Below are positions 1-8,627 of a DNA stretch of 39,125 nucleotides, one piece after another. The notes beneath the pieces were generated by a model, which searched no databases, was not told the DNA's origin, and saw only the letters and a program-made list of their open reading frames with translations. The stretch comes from JANXLS01 sp038227045 (GTDB taxonomy: Bacteria; Planctomycetota; SZUA-567; H5-PLA8). The number at the start of each line of letters is the position of its first letter. Position 1 is the stretch's first letter. The position numbers were made by a program, and so were the translations under genes. Location: positions 1 to 39,125 of the forward strand of contig JBBRQD010000048.1 in the NCBI GenBank assembly GCA_038227045.1, given 5' to 3'.

Positions 1-128
1 TGGGGATCCCGGATGGCAAACGATCTGGCGAGGCTGGCAGCGTCTCGTGTTACTCACCGAAGGTTATTCTTTGCGCGAAGAATGGTAAGATGTGGGTAAA
101 GACAAGCCCTCGAGATGGGTGATGGTGT
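1..128. other. window edge, no gene seen
   Basis: I see no convincing coding frame, RNA gene or repeat here. It lies downstream of the minus-strand gene that ends at 129 and may hold that gene's 3' untranslated region or the edge of another gene lying outside the window. Confidence 0.4.
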
Positions 129-1766
129 TTATTTACGCGCTTCTTCAAGCCTGCGAAGTTCGCGTTTGCATAATTCGATTTCAGCATCGGCGCGCTTGAT
201 GAGCGATTCCCATTGCGCGACATCGCTGGAATTTTCCGGAGTCACGGCGGTTCCCGTGGCAGGAGTAGCGCCTTGCGCCGGCGTGGGGCGATTTTCGATC
301 AGGCTGGTTCTATTAATTTCGGCGGTCGCAAGCCGTGCTTTCCACACTTCCACGCTGGCGGAACGCGCTTTCTCCGTCGTTTCTTTTTCATCCGTGGTCT
401 GGCGTTCGAGAAGTTTGCGCTTCCTCTCGAGTTCAGACTTTTTCAATGCGTAACGTCCAAGAGAACCGGAACCATCCGTTATGCCGTCGATGAAGTCGGA
501 AGTTTCAGCGGCTGATTTATCATCCGCTGGGGAAACCGGTGGCGTAACATCCGATTTCGCGCTGTCCAATCCGTCCGTTTCCTGTAACCCACGATCACCC
601 GGCAACTGGGATTCCTTACGCGTGGGCAGAACTGCAGCGCGCGAAGTCGTGTCCGGTTTCGGCGGAATGTTGGGCGATACCGCGCTTGCCACGGCGTCCG
701 ATTTCACGCCGTGCACTCGTTCATTTTGTAATTCGCGGTCAACCTGTGCTTCGCGTTCAGCGCGTACGCGCAGTTCCGCCGCGCGCATATCCGAGACAAC
801 TTCCGATGGCGTTTTGGGCGTTGCCACCGTCGCAACTTCATTGGCAGGCTTCGCGTGGGGAGCAACTACTTCAGTTTGCACTTTCACCGGTTTCAAAGAA
901 CTCACATGGACCGTTTCATCGCGCGTCGGAGTGTGTGTCACAGGTGCCGCGCTTGCCACCGACGGCGGTGCCACGTCAATCCGTTGTTGCTTGAATTCAT
1001 TCAAATTTGCGGAATGGAGTGAAACGTGAGAATTGGCAGTTGGTTTCGTGCTGCTCCCAAACAGGAGGAACGCGCCAATGAAAGTAACGCAGACTGCCGT
1101 TAAAATCGAAAAAATCGCCGTGTTGCCGATTGGTTTTTTGACATATTGAGGGGGAACGGTGACAGCCCTCAGCGCCGAATTGGAACCGACGGCCCTCAAT
1201 GATGGATTTGAACCGATCGCCTTCCACGTCGAAGTCGAATTGGGACCGATGGCCCTCGCCTTCGGATTAGAACCGATCGCCTTCCAAGTCGAAGTTGAGT
1301 TGGGACCGATGGCCCGCGCTTTCGAATTGGAACCAATGGCTTTCCACGTCGAAGTTGAATTGGGACCGATGGCCTTCGCTTTCGCGTTTGAACCGATGGC
1401 CCTCCACGTCGAAGTCGAATTGGGATTGACGGCTTTCAATGCCGGATTGGACCCATTGGCGTTCCGCGTTGAATTCGCACTTGGAGCAACGACCTTGGGT
1501 GTTGTATCGGAACCAGAGCCATTCAATGTCGGCTCAAGAGGGATGTCACTCAAATCTGTGATGGGACCGTCGTCATTCAATGACATATCGAATTCATTGG
1601 CATTCGACGAGGAATCAGACCCGTGGGCGTCCACTGACGAGTCGGAGCCGCCACTATTCGATGCTGATCTTGACGTGCTTGCGCGGCAATAATGACAGAT
1701 CTTCGCAGTGCGCATGATCATTTCGCCGCACTCTGAACACGGCCGACGCTGTCCCATATTTCGCAT
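129..1766 (-). CDS. zinc-ribbon, single-pass membrane protein with 20-residue repeats (hypothetical)
   Basis: The 545-residue product is not a family I recognise as a whole. It opens with a CxxC-x10-CxxC zinc ribbon (Cys10, 13, 24, 27). A Ser/Asn/Asp-rich linker follows, then about five copies of a 20-residue repeat (roughly residues 86-196, core IGPNSTSTWKAIGSNPKA). One hydrophobic segment lies at about residues 213-238, followed by a Pro/Ala-rich stretch and a charged coiled-coil-like C-terminus. With no signal peptide, the ribbon and repeats are probably cytoplasmic and the tail extracytoplasmic (inference). The ATG at 1766 was chosen because GGAGGG lies 7 nt upstream; the in-frame TTG at 1781 overlaps that Shine-Dalgarno sequence. 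It faces away from tsaD, so it is probably its own transcription unit. The zinc ribbon could bind protein or nucleic acid; the function is unknown. Confidence 0.75.
   Translation of the reverse strand: MRNMGQRRPCSECGEMIMRTAKICHYCRASTSRSASNSGGSDSSVDAHGSDSSSNANEFDMSLNDDGPITDLSDIPLEPTLNGSGSDTTPKVVAPSANSTRNANGSNPALKAVNPNSTSTWRAIGSNAKAKAIGPNSTSTWKAIGSNSKARAIGPNSTSTWKAIGSNPKARAIGPNSTSTWKAIGSNPSLRAVGSNSALRAVTVPPQYVKKPIGNTAIFSILTAVCVTFIGAFLLFGSSTKPTANSHVSLHSANLNEFKQQRIDVAPPSVASAAPVTHTPTRDETVHVSSLKPVKVQTEVVAPHAKPANEVATVATPKTPSEVVSDMRAAELRVRAEREAQVDRELQNERVHGVKSDAVASAVSPNIPPKPDTTSRAAVLPTRKESQLPGDRGLQETDGLDSAKSDVTPPVSPADDKSAAETSDFIDGITDGSGSLGRYALKKSELERKRKLLERQTTDEKETTEKARSASVEVWKARLATAEINRTSLIENRPTPAQGATPATGTAVTPENSSDVAQWESLIKRADAEIELCKRELRRLEEARK
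1180..1509 (-). repeat. 60-bp in-frame tandem coding repeats
   Basis: Four clear 60-bp units start at 1210, 1270, 1330 and 1390, with a degenerate fifth at 1450-1509 and a half unit at 1180-1209. Each encodes 20 residues of the zinc-ribbon protein (minus strand). The unit itself has two similar halves (AIGPNSTSTWK and AIGSNPKAR). Units differ mostly by single bases, so copy number may vary between strains. The length is a multiple of three, so gain or loss would keep the frame. Confidence 0.9.
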
Positions 1767-2375
1767 AGCCGATCCCTCCAAATTACATTACTATTGTACC
1801 TTATTATCCTGGTCTTCGACGGATAAATCCGCATCCGAGTCAATAGTTTACGCTGCACCTTTTAATTCGTTCGTCGAACCAACCTTGGACATAGACTTTT
1901 ATTTGCACATGTGCATACTACCCCAGCGCAAGCAAAACCGCAACAAAATTTAATTTTAATTTATAAATTATCGAGCCGCGCACACGAAACCTTTTGAGCG
2001 CGGTCCTCACAAGAAAACGAATTTCTACTGCAAATCCTGATCCGTCTAATTGGTTTGATAAGCCAATGTAAAGCTTTTGAAATATTTGATTTGTCGAAAC
2101 CATTGACCCTCCAAGATACAATAATGACAAAATTGTTAATAAAACGAATCAAAATAGTCAAAACGGTTCAACGCGTTTTTCATCTTCAAGTCAAAGGCTA
2201 TAAAAGGAGCGGGATTGTTTCACTTTGAACATGTTGGGCGTGATAATTGCTAAAACGAGATGAACTGAAAATGTGCCATTTATGCAATGCGTAACTTTTG
2301 TCCCGACTCCCGATGTAGCGGCTGTTTCAAGTATTTCGAATTGACATTCGACACCTTCTATCGTTCCATAGGCCC
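1767..2375. other. AT-rich divergent intergenic region
   Basis: About 600 bases separate the minus-strand zinc-ribbon gene from tsaD. I see no gene with coding character. It should hold promoters for both neighbours; on the minus strand a TACAAT box at 1796-1801 could be a -10 element, but I find no good -35 partner. A 12-bp perfect palindrome, TGCACATGTGCA, lies at 1904-1915 and could be an operator or chance. Confidence 0.5.
1774..1779 (-). promoter_or_regulatory. ribosome binding site deciding the start of the zinc-ribbon gene
   Basis: GGAGGG on the minus strand stands 7 nt before the ATG at 1766. This rules against the slightly longer TTG start at 1781, which would lie inside the site. 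Confidence 0.7.
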
Positions 2376-3461
2376 ATGATTTCTTCCCGCGTTTTGATTC
2401 TAGGTATCGAATCCTCCTGCGATGAGACGGCGGCTGCCGTGGTCGCGGACGGGCGGACTATTTTGTCCAATGTGGTGGCGAGCCAGTTCGATCTGCATCG
2501 GCCCTTTGGCGGGGTGGTTCCGGAGTTGGCGGCTCGGGCGCATTGCGAGCGGGTGACGGCTTTGGTCGATGAGGCGATGGCTGTCTCCGGTGCATGCGGA
2601 GCGGATCTGGCGGCGATCAGCGTGGTCAATCGGCCGGGGCTTGTGGGGGCTTTACTGGTGGGCATTGCGGCGGCAAAGGCTCTGGCTCTGGCCTGGGATA
2701 AGCCGTTAATTGGGATCGACCATATTTTGGGGCATGTGTATGCTCCGGTTTTGGGAGGCTCCTTTCTTGGGGTGGGGCGCTATCCGCATGTGTCGCTGAT
2801 CGTTTCCGGCGGGCATACGTCACTGTATCGTGTGACTTCGCCTTTGGACATCGCGACTCTGGGGCAGACGTGCGACGATGCGGTCGGCGAAGCGTTTGAT
2901 AAGGTTGCAAAGATGCTGGGCCTCGGATTTCCCGGCGGACCGGCGCTGGCTAGGGCGGCTGAGGCTGTTCCCGACGCGGGACGCCGCTTGTTCCGGGACG
3001 TCGTTGATTCGTCCCGAACCCATTCCGGCGAGGCCGACAATCCGCTGGATTTTTCGTTCTCTGGATTGAAGACGGCGGTCTACTATCACCTGCGCGGAAC
3101 CACGCGCGGTCGCGGCCCATTGCGAGTGATTTCAGATGACGAACGCCGGCAGGTTGCAGCGAGCTTCGAAGTGGCGGCATGCACAATCATGGCCGACAAG
3201 GCACTCGCGGCGTGTCGTAAAGAAGGCATCGAAGCTCTGACCGTGAGCGGCGGGGTGGCGTGTAACACGCGGTTGCGGCAAGTGATGACCGAGCGTGCGG
3301 CTCGTGAGCGGAATCCGGTCGAGGTCCATTTTCCGCCCGCTGCGCTGTGCACCGACAATGCCGCCATGAGCGCTGGATTGGCGTACCATTACTTTGCCAG
3401 CAGTCAATTCAGCTCGCTCGACTTGGATGCGGATTCGACGCCTAAACGAGCCAAAGGTTAA
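2376..3461 (+). CDS. tsaD: tRNA N6-adenosine threonylcarbamoyltransferase TsaD
   Basis: TsaD transfers the threonylcarbamoyl group from threonylcarbamoyl-AMP to A37 of ANN-decoding tRNAs, acting in the cytoplasm with TsaB and TsaE. The 361-residue length is normal for the family. Seen directly: the N-terminal ASKHA motif GIESSCDETAAAVV (residues 10-23), the metal-binding DHILGH (His116, His120), the nucleotide-binding SGGHTSL (144-150), the FSFSGLK motif, and the C-terminal SGGVACNTRLR segment. Residues 82-96 read SVVNRPGLVGALLVG, where the family more often has a Gly before PGL. No strong Shine-Dalgarno sequence precedes the ATG, but the family's conserved N-terminus begins within ten residues of it. 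tsaB and tsaE are not in the window. Essential in most bacteria, so it is a good marker for phylogenetic placement. Confidence 0.97.
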   Translation: MISSRVLILGIESSCDETAAAVVADGRTILSNVVASQFDLHRPFGGVVPELAARAHCERVTALVDEAMAVSGACGADLAAISVVNRPGLVGALLVGIAAAKALALAWDKPLIGIDHILGHVYAPVLGGSFLGVGRYPHVSLIVSGGHTSLYRVTSPLDIATLGQTCDDAVGEAFDKVAKMLGLGFPGGPALARAAEAVPDAGRRLFRDVVDSSRTHSGEADNPLDFSFSGLKTAVYYHLRGTTRGRGPLRVISDDERRQVAASFEVAACTIMADKALAACRKEGIEALTVSGGVACNTRLRQVMTERAARERNPVEVHFPPAALCTDNAAMSAGLAYHYFASSQFSSLDLDADSTPKRAKG

Positions 3462-3662
3462 CGTTCTCAGGATCGCACCCAAAGTATTACCTTAAAAGGC
3501 TTTAAAACTTTCGAAAATTGAGTAAAGTCGTAATTTCTTATTGCGATAAAGTTTTTCTCCGAATTTACCGAATGTTAAGATGTCCGAAACGTCATATTTG
3601 AGAAGCGGTATGTCCGGTTAATAGCGCACTCGGAAGTTCATCGATCCCTTGGAGGAATTGTA

Positions 3663-6074
3663 ATGCGTAATTTGTGGACCTGGTGTTTGGCGGCGAGTTT
3701 CGGGCTGGCACTTTTTTCCGGGCAGGGGAGGGCGTCGGAAGGGTTCGACGATGTTGCCAAACTGGCCAAATCGGGCATCGCCGAAGATGTTCTCGTTGCA
3801 TTCGTACAGGCATCTCCAGTGGCCTATGAGCTAACAGTCGACGAAATCCTGTATCTCAACGATCTCGGCGTTGCACCCAAATCAATTCAAGAAATTCTGA
3901 ATCACGGACGCGATATTCGCGCCGGGAAGGAAACGGTCGTGACCGCAGTTCCGGACGATAACGCGGCCAACGTTCAAACAGATGATCTATTGGCAGTGCC
4001 TGTCAATCTGGAAACGCGCGGCGATCCCAACGCGAATCAGCCCACGGCGGTTGATCCCGCTTCCGATAGAGCCGCAACCTACGTGTCGCCCTTGACCGGC
4101 GCTGTGAGCTACACTCCGGAAGCATTTCACGAAAAAGAAATTGTTCGTGAAACTGTTTACACCCCCACGCCGGTGACGGCCTGCACGGACTGCACGGTCT
4201 CGCATTTCTACGAAACGCTGACTCCATATGGTACGTGGGTCAACATTGACGGAACGTGGTGCTGGCAGCCGAGCGTCGGATGCGCCGATTCGAATTGGCG
4301 CCCGTACGGCAACCGCGGGCACTGGGTGTGGACGGATTCGGGATGGTGCTGGGAGTCGGATTATTCCTGGGGCTGGGCGCCGTTTCATTACGGCCGCTGG
4401 TGGCGCGCTCCGGGTTATGGCTGGATGTGGACGCCTGACACGGTCTGGGGACCGTCGTGGGTCAACTGGCGGCAGAACGATTCGCACTGGGGCTGGGCGC
4501 CATTGCCTCCCGCGGCCCGCTTTGAAGCAGGTGTGGGTATCGGAGCTGGATTCCACTTCGGCGGCAAGCATTTCGGCCTCGACGTTGGAGTTGGCCTGGA
4601 TTTTGGCTTGAGCGAACGCGACTATTGTTTCGTCCCGCAGGATCGTTTTTGCGACCGGAATTTGCACTCGTTCTTCGTTCCTCGCGATCAACAGGTCGCG
4701 CTCTATAGTCAAACCACGATCATTCAAAACAACATCACCATCAACAAGACCACGAACAATATTTTCGTGAACGGTCCGTCGTCAAGACTGGTCGAACAGC
4801 GAATCAATCGTCCGCTTCGCCAAGTGCGCATTGCCGACAACGACGTTCAGGCCGGCAGCGTGCTGGGCAGGGCCACGGTGGAAGACAAAGAAAATGGGAC
4901 GCTACGGATCTATCGCCCGCACGTGACCGCCGTCGCTGCGGAGACGCCTGTCGAAATTGCCGCCCGTCAGGTCGCCAGGTCGGCAGCCAACGCGCGCCCC
5001 GTTGCGGACGCCAGGGTTCTGGCCGCGGCGGCTCGTGCCGACGAACTTCGCGAGCGTCATTTTGCGACGCAAGACGCGAAGCGCCAGGAATCGCTGACAC
5101 GGCAGTCGGCGCATATCGAAGAAATCGCGGCACGCCGGTCCGATGGAGAACAGAAGCGCTTGAACACGCTGATGGCGACTGAAAACAACGCGGAACGAAA
5201 AGCTGAATTTGCCGCCAAAATTGCCGCCGAACGGCAGAAGGCGGAAGAGGCTCGCTTGCAAAAGGTCGAATTGGAAAAGCAGGCGGCCGAACAGCGCAAA
5301 CTGACCCGGCAACTGGCGGTCGAGCAGAACCAGGTCGCTCAAGCTAAGGCCAGTACCGAATCCGCACACGCAGCGGCCGAAACGAAAGCCCGCTTGGCGG
5401 CGGAACGAGCCGCGCGCGAAAAAGCCAACAAGGATGCAGCGGCCGAGTCCGAAAAAATGCTTGCCGATCATCGTGCCAAAGCCGCCGAACTGAAGGCCGG
5501 TGGAAAAAACGACGCCGAAGCCAAAGCGCTTGCCGCGGAAACAGATCGCAAAGCACGTCTCGACGCAGACCGTGCCGCGCGCGAGACGAACCGCAAAGCC
5601 CAGTTGGAACTGGCGGCCAAGCAAAGAGCGCAACTGGACGCGGATAAGGCCGCCCGCTTGAAGTCGAACGTCGAAAGACCAGCAAACGTGCCGCCGACGA
5701 AGGTAGGCACCGAAATCGCGCCGCTCGACAAGACTCCGCGCGAACCGAATACCGTAAAAGGTCCCACCATCAAACAGCCAGTCGAGGAGAGGATCACCGA
5801 CCGGACAGCCGAGCGGACGGCCGATAAGGCGGCGCGCGAAGCCGCGCTTGAAGCTCAGCGCCAAAAGAACGCGGCGGAACGAGCCGCTGCCGAGAAACTT
5901 GCAGCGGATAGAGCCGCCGAAAGAGCAGCTGATAGAGCTGCCAACAAGGCCGAGCGCCAGCAGCCTAAGACGCCCGTGCAGCCACAAAAGGACTTTCCAA
6001 TCAATCCGAAAACCGGGCAGCCCTATGATCCCAGCAATCCCAACGATCCGAACAACCCGCGCAAACGCAATTAA
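3663..6074 (+). CDS. secreted DUF6600-like Trp-rich protein with long Ala/Lys/Arg coiled-coil tail
   Basis: The 803-residue product starts with a signal peptide (residues 1-25). A small helical region follows (about 28-82: VAKLAKSGIAEDVLVAFVQ, then DEILYLNDLGVAPKSIQEIL), of a type I associate with PVC exported proteins. Residues about 178-285 are rich in Trp, Gly and Tyr, with repeated W-x-Y/W-G-x-W-V and WGWAPFHYGRWW patterns as in DUF6600. Residues about 450-770 are a charged, Ala-rich region with heptad-like spacing, followed by a polar Pro/Asn tail. The start is supported by GGAGGA at 3651-3656, 6 nt upstream of the ATG. Function is unknown; a cell-envelope structural role is plausible. 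The low-complexity tail makes opposite-strand reading frames that are not genes. Confidence 0.85.
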   Translation: MRNLWTWCLAASFGLALFSGQGRASEGFDDVAKLAKSGIAEDVLVAFVQASPVAYELTVDEILYLNDLGVAPKSIQEILNHGRDIRAGKETVVTAVPDDNAANVQTDDLLAVPVNLETRGDPNANQPTAVDPASDRAATYVSPLTGAVSYTPEAFHEKEIVRETVYTPTPVTACTDCTVSHFYETLTPYGTWVNIDGTWCWQPSVGCADSNWRPYGNRGHWVWTDSGWCWESDYSWGWAPFHYGRWWRAPGYGWMWTPDTVWGPSWVNWRQNDSHWGWAPLPPAARFEAGVGIGAGFHFGGKHFGLDVGVGLDFGLSERDYCFVPQDRFCDRNLHSFFVPRDQQVALYSQTTIIQNNITINKTTNNIFVNGPSSRLVEQRINRPLRQVRIADNDVQAGSVLGRATVEDKENGTLRIYRPHVTAVAAETPVEIAARQVARSAANARPVADARVLAAAARADELRERHFATQDAKRQESLTRQSAHIEEIAARRSDGEQKRLNTLMATENNAERKAEFAAKIAAERQKAEEARLQKVELEKQAAEQRKLTRQLAVEQNQVAQAKASTESAHAAAETKARLAAERAAREKANKDAAAESEKMLADHRAKAAELKAGGKNDAEAKALAAETDRKARLDADRAARETNRKAQLELAAKQRAQLDADKAARLKSNVERPANVPPTKVGTEIAPLDKTPREPNTVKGPTIKQPVEERITDRTAERTADKAAREAALEAQRQKNAAERAAAEKLAADRAAERAADRAANKAERQQPKTPVQPQKDFPINPKTGQPYDPSNPNDPNNPRKRN

Positions 6075-6106
6075 CGCGAGTGGATTGAATTGTCATTTTC
6101 TCAAGA

Positions 6107-6140
6107 GCCGCCGCGTCCTTTATTGGATGCGGCGGTTTGC
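6107..6140 (+). terminator. likely rho-independent terminator after the DUF6600-like gene
   Basis: Starting 33 nt after the stop, a 12-bp stem pairs GCCGCCGCGTCC (6107-6118) with GGATGCGGCGGT (6125-6136) through two G-U pairs and a 6-nt loop. The T tract after it is short and interrupted, so termination may be weak. Confidence 0.6.
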
Positions 6141-6337
6141 TTTGGTGGAATTGAATATGGCAAAAAAATATGGCTGGTGTCGTCGGTGTGTCGATTTTGG
6201 CATGTTTCTTTTATTTCGTTACTGCTCTTCCGCTGCAAAAAATAACTGCTCGGTCGAATTATGCCTGACTTTTGACAGTCCCTCTTCAATCGGCAAGTGT
6301 ATACAAATTGTCCGGTAGCTCTAAAAAATGTAGACGC

Positions 6338-8620
6338 ATGTTTCGTTGGAAATATATGCCAATGTTCCGTCGATTGCCCTTTACTCTTTTTGCCTTCGTT
6401 CTCAGCAGCGCCACAACGCTGAGTGCCGCCGCTGGCGACACTGAAAAATTGGCGGTGCCGCCGCGCCCGGTCAGCTTTGTCAACGACGTCATGCCCACCA
6501 TGACCAAAACCGGTTGCAACGGAGGGGCGTGTCATGGCAAGGCCACCGGCCAGAATGGATTCAAACTTTCGCTCTTCGGTTTTGAACCGCAGGATGATTT
6601 CGAACATCTCGTCTACGAGCAGCGCGGACGGCGTGTCACGCCATCGGCTCCCGAAGCCAGTCTATTGCTGACCAAGGGCTCGGGCATCGTTCCGCATGGC
6701 GGCGGCAAACGGCTGGAACCCGGCACCGAAGCTTATGAGACCATCCGAAACTGGATCGCACAGGGAATGCCGAACGATGTGGATGATCCTAAACGCGCAG
6801 TGCTGCAAAGTATCGAAGTGACACCGGCCGTTCGAATCATGAAAAAAGGCGAAAGTCAGAAACTTGTCGTTACGGCTCTTTTCTCAGATGGACACAAAGC
6901 CGACGTGACCGCGCAGACAGTGATTGAGCCGAACACGAAAGGCATGGCCGGCGTGGACGAGCACGGCGTCGTCAGCGTCTTCAACCAGACCGGCGATGTT
7001 GCGGTCATGGCGCGTTATCAGGACAAAGTCGCGGTCTTCCGGGCCACGATTCCGCTCGGCGCGCCCGTGGAGAATCTTCCGCCGGTCGCTAATTTTATCG
7101 ACATCGCGATTTTTGCGCGGCTGAAAGAAGTCGGCATGCCGCCGTCGAAAGTGTGCGACGATGCGACATTTCTGCGCCGCGTGACTCTTGATGTGGCCGG
7201 CCGCCTGCCCAGCGTTTCGGAAGCGGAGCAGTTCAGCGCGGACAAGGGGCCAGACAAGCGCGCGCGCTGGATCGATCGTCTGCTCGAAAGCGGCGAATAC
7301 GCCGACACGTTTGCCAACTATTGGAGTGCCCTGTTGCGCAATCGCCGGGGTGAGATTGAGAACACTCCGGATCGCGCGCATATCTATGGCAACTTCGCGT
7401 TCCACGGCTGGATTCGCGAGAGCCTCTATCAGAACAAGCCGTTCGACAAATTCGTCCGCGAACTGCTGACCGCCAGTGGCAAGATCGTGGATTGCCCGCC
7501 GACGACGTGGTATCGCCAGGTGCGCACCAACATCCAGCAAATCGAAGACACCGCGCAGCTCTTTTTGGGCGTGCGGATTCAATGCGCGCAATGCCATCAT
7601 CATCCATACGAGCGCTGGAGCCAGCGGGATTACTACTCGCTCGGAGCCTACTTCGCACAGCTCGAACGCCAGCCCACATCCCGCATGGCCGAAGAGATCA
7701 TTTTCCCGAAGCGCGTGCTTCCCGTGGGCATTCACAAGAAGACCGGCGAGAAGCTTGCGCCGTCCGCGATGGGCACGCTCGCCGAGCCGCTCGGCCCGGA
7801 CGACGACGCCCGCATTGCGCTGGCAAACTGGCTGGCGAACAAGAACAATCCGTTCTTCGCCAAAGCGGTGGTGAACCGCTATTGGAAGCTCTTGTTCAAT
7901 CGCGGCATCGTCGATCCGGAGGATGACATTCGCGACACCAATCCGCCGTCGCATCCCGAATTGCTGGACGCGCTGGCGGCCGATTTCGTGCGCAGCGGTT
8001 ACGATTTGAAACACCTCGTGCGGGTGCTGACCAACTCGACGACCTATCAACTCGATTCCGCACCCAACGCTCACAACGGCGACGACGGCCACTATTTTTC
8101 GCGCTACTACGCGCGGCGTCTTCCGGCCGAAGTGATGTACGACGCCATGAACGCCTGCGCCGGAGCCGACGGCAATTGGGCCAACCAACCGACGGGCACG
8201 CGCGCGATGCAACTGCCCGACAATTCGTACAACGGCACAAGCTTCCTGAAGGCCTTCGGCCGCCCGGATTCCGCCACGGCATGCAGTTGCGAGCGCCAGA
8301 GCACGGCCAGTCTCGAACAAATTCTGTTTCTCGACATTTCCAGCGATATGCAGGGCAAACTCACCAACAGCAGTGTGGCGAAAGCGTTTGCCAACGATGT
8401 GAAGCGCACCGATGAGGAAAAGATGAAAGAACTGTACCTGCGCGCTTATTCCCGGCTGCCGCTCGCCGAGGAAATCAAGGTCACGCGCGCGTATCTGGCG
8501 CGTAAAGTCAGTTCGGTTCCAGCAACCGACGCCAATGCGCAAGACGCGGCGCGACGCCAGGGTTGGGAAGACGTGCTGTGGTCGACGATGAGCAGCGGGG
8601 AGTTTTTGTTTAATCACTAA
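6338..8620 (+). CDS. exported Planctomycete cytochrome-like protein with Ig-like, DUF1549 and DUF1553 domains
   Basis: The 760-residue product has a signal peptide (about 1-32). A Planctomycete cytochrome-like domain follows, with Cys60 and Cys65-His66 in a C-x4-CH arrangement and the conserved run GFKLSLFGFEP after it. A bacterial Ig-like domain lies at about 170-245, DUF1549 at about 255-480 with a CAQCHHHP motif (Cys416, Cys419, His420), and DUF1553 at about 490-740. The motifs suggest haem or metal binding in the periplasm, but the substrate of these PVC proteins is not established. The longest frame begins at a TTG at 6272; I prefer the ATG at 6338 because the signal peptide starts there (6356 is also possible). 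It is the first gene of a tightly spaced five-gene run. Confidence 0.9.
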   Translation: MFRWKYMPMFRRLPFTLFAFVLSSATTLSAAAGDTEKLAVPPRPVSFVNDVMPTMTKTGCNGGACHGKATGQNGFKLSLFGFEPQDDFEHLVYEQRGRRVTPSAPEASLLLTKGSGIVPHGGGKRLEPGTEAYETIRNWIAQGMPNDVDDPKRAVLQSIEVTPAVRIMKKGESQKLVVTALFSDGHKADVTAQTVIEPNTKGMAGVDEHGVVSVFNQTGDVAVMARYQDKVAVFRATIPLGAPVENLPPVANFIDIAIFARLKEVGMPPSKVCDDATFLRRVTLDVAGRLPSVSEAEQFSADKGPDKRARWIDRLLESGEYADTFANYWSALLRNRRGEIENTPDRAHIYGNFAFHGWIRESLYQNKPFDKFVRELLTASGKIVDCPPTTWYRQVRTNIQQIEDTAQLFLGVRIQCAQCHHHPYERWSQRDYYSLGAYFAQLERQPTSRMAEEIIFPKRVLPVGIHKKTGEKLAPSAMGTLAEPLGPDDDARIALANWLANKNNPFFAKAVVNRYWKLLFNRGIVDPEDDIRDTNPPSHPELLDALAADFVRSGYDLKHLVRVLTNSTTYQLDSAPNAHNGDDGHYFSRYYARRLPAEVMYDAMNACAGADGNWANQPTGTRAMQLPDNSYNGTSFLKAFGRPDSATACSCERQSTASLEQILFLDISSDMQGKLTNSSVAKAFANDVKRTDEEKMKELYLRAYSRLPLAEEIKVTRAYLARKVSSVPATDANAQDAARRQGWEDVLWSTMSSGEFLFNH

Positions 8621-8627
8621 TAACACC

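Noticed and set aside
1210..1509. Regular repeats as a CRISPR array
   Set aside because: Units are contiguous without unique spacers, lie within a coding frame, and no cas gene is present.
1159..1692. Plus-strand open frame of 177 codons over the 60-bp repeats
   Set aside because: It is the reverse-strand reading of the repeat in the real gene; the repeat lacks stops on that strand by chance and no ribosome site or recognisable domain supports it.
1904..1915. 12-bp palindrome TGCACATGTGCA as an operator
   Set aside because: A single site without a nearby regulator gene or clear promoter; noted in the intergenic entry only.
4902..5987. Long minus-strand open frame opposite the DUF6600-like tail
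   Set aside because: The Ala/Lys/Arg-rich tail uses GC-rich codons that leave the opposite strand stop-free. The resulting Phe/Gly/Leu-rich protein has no recognisable domain.
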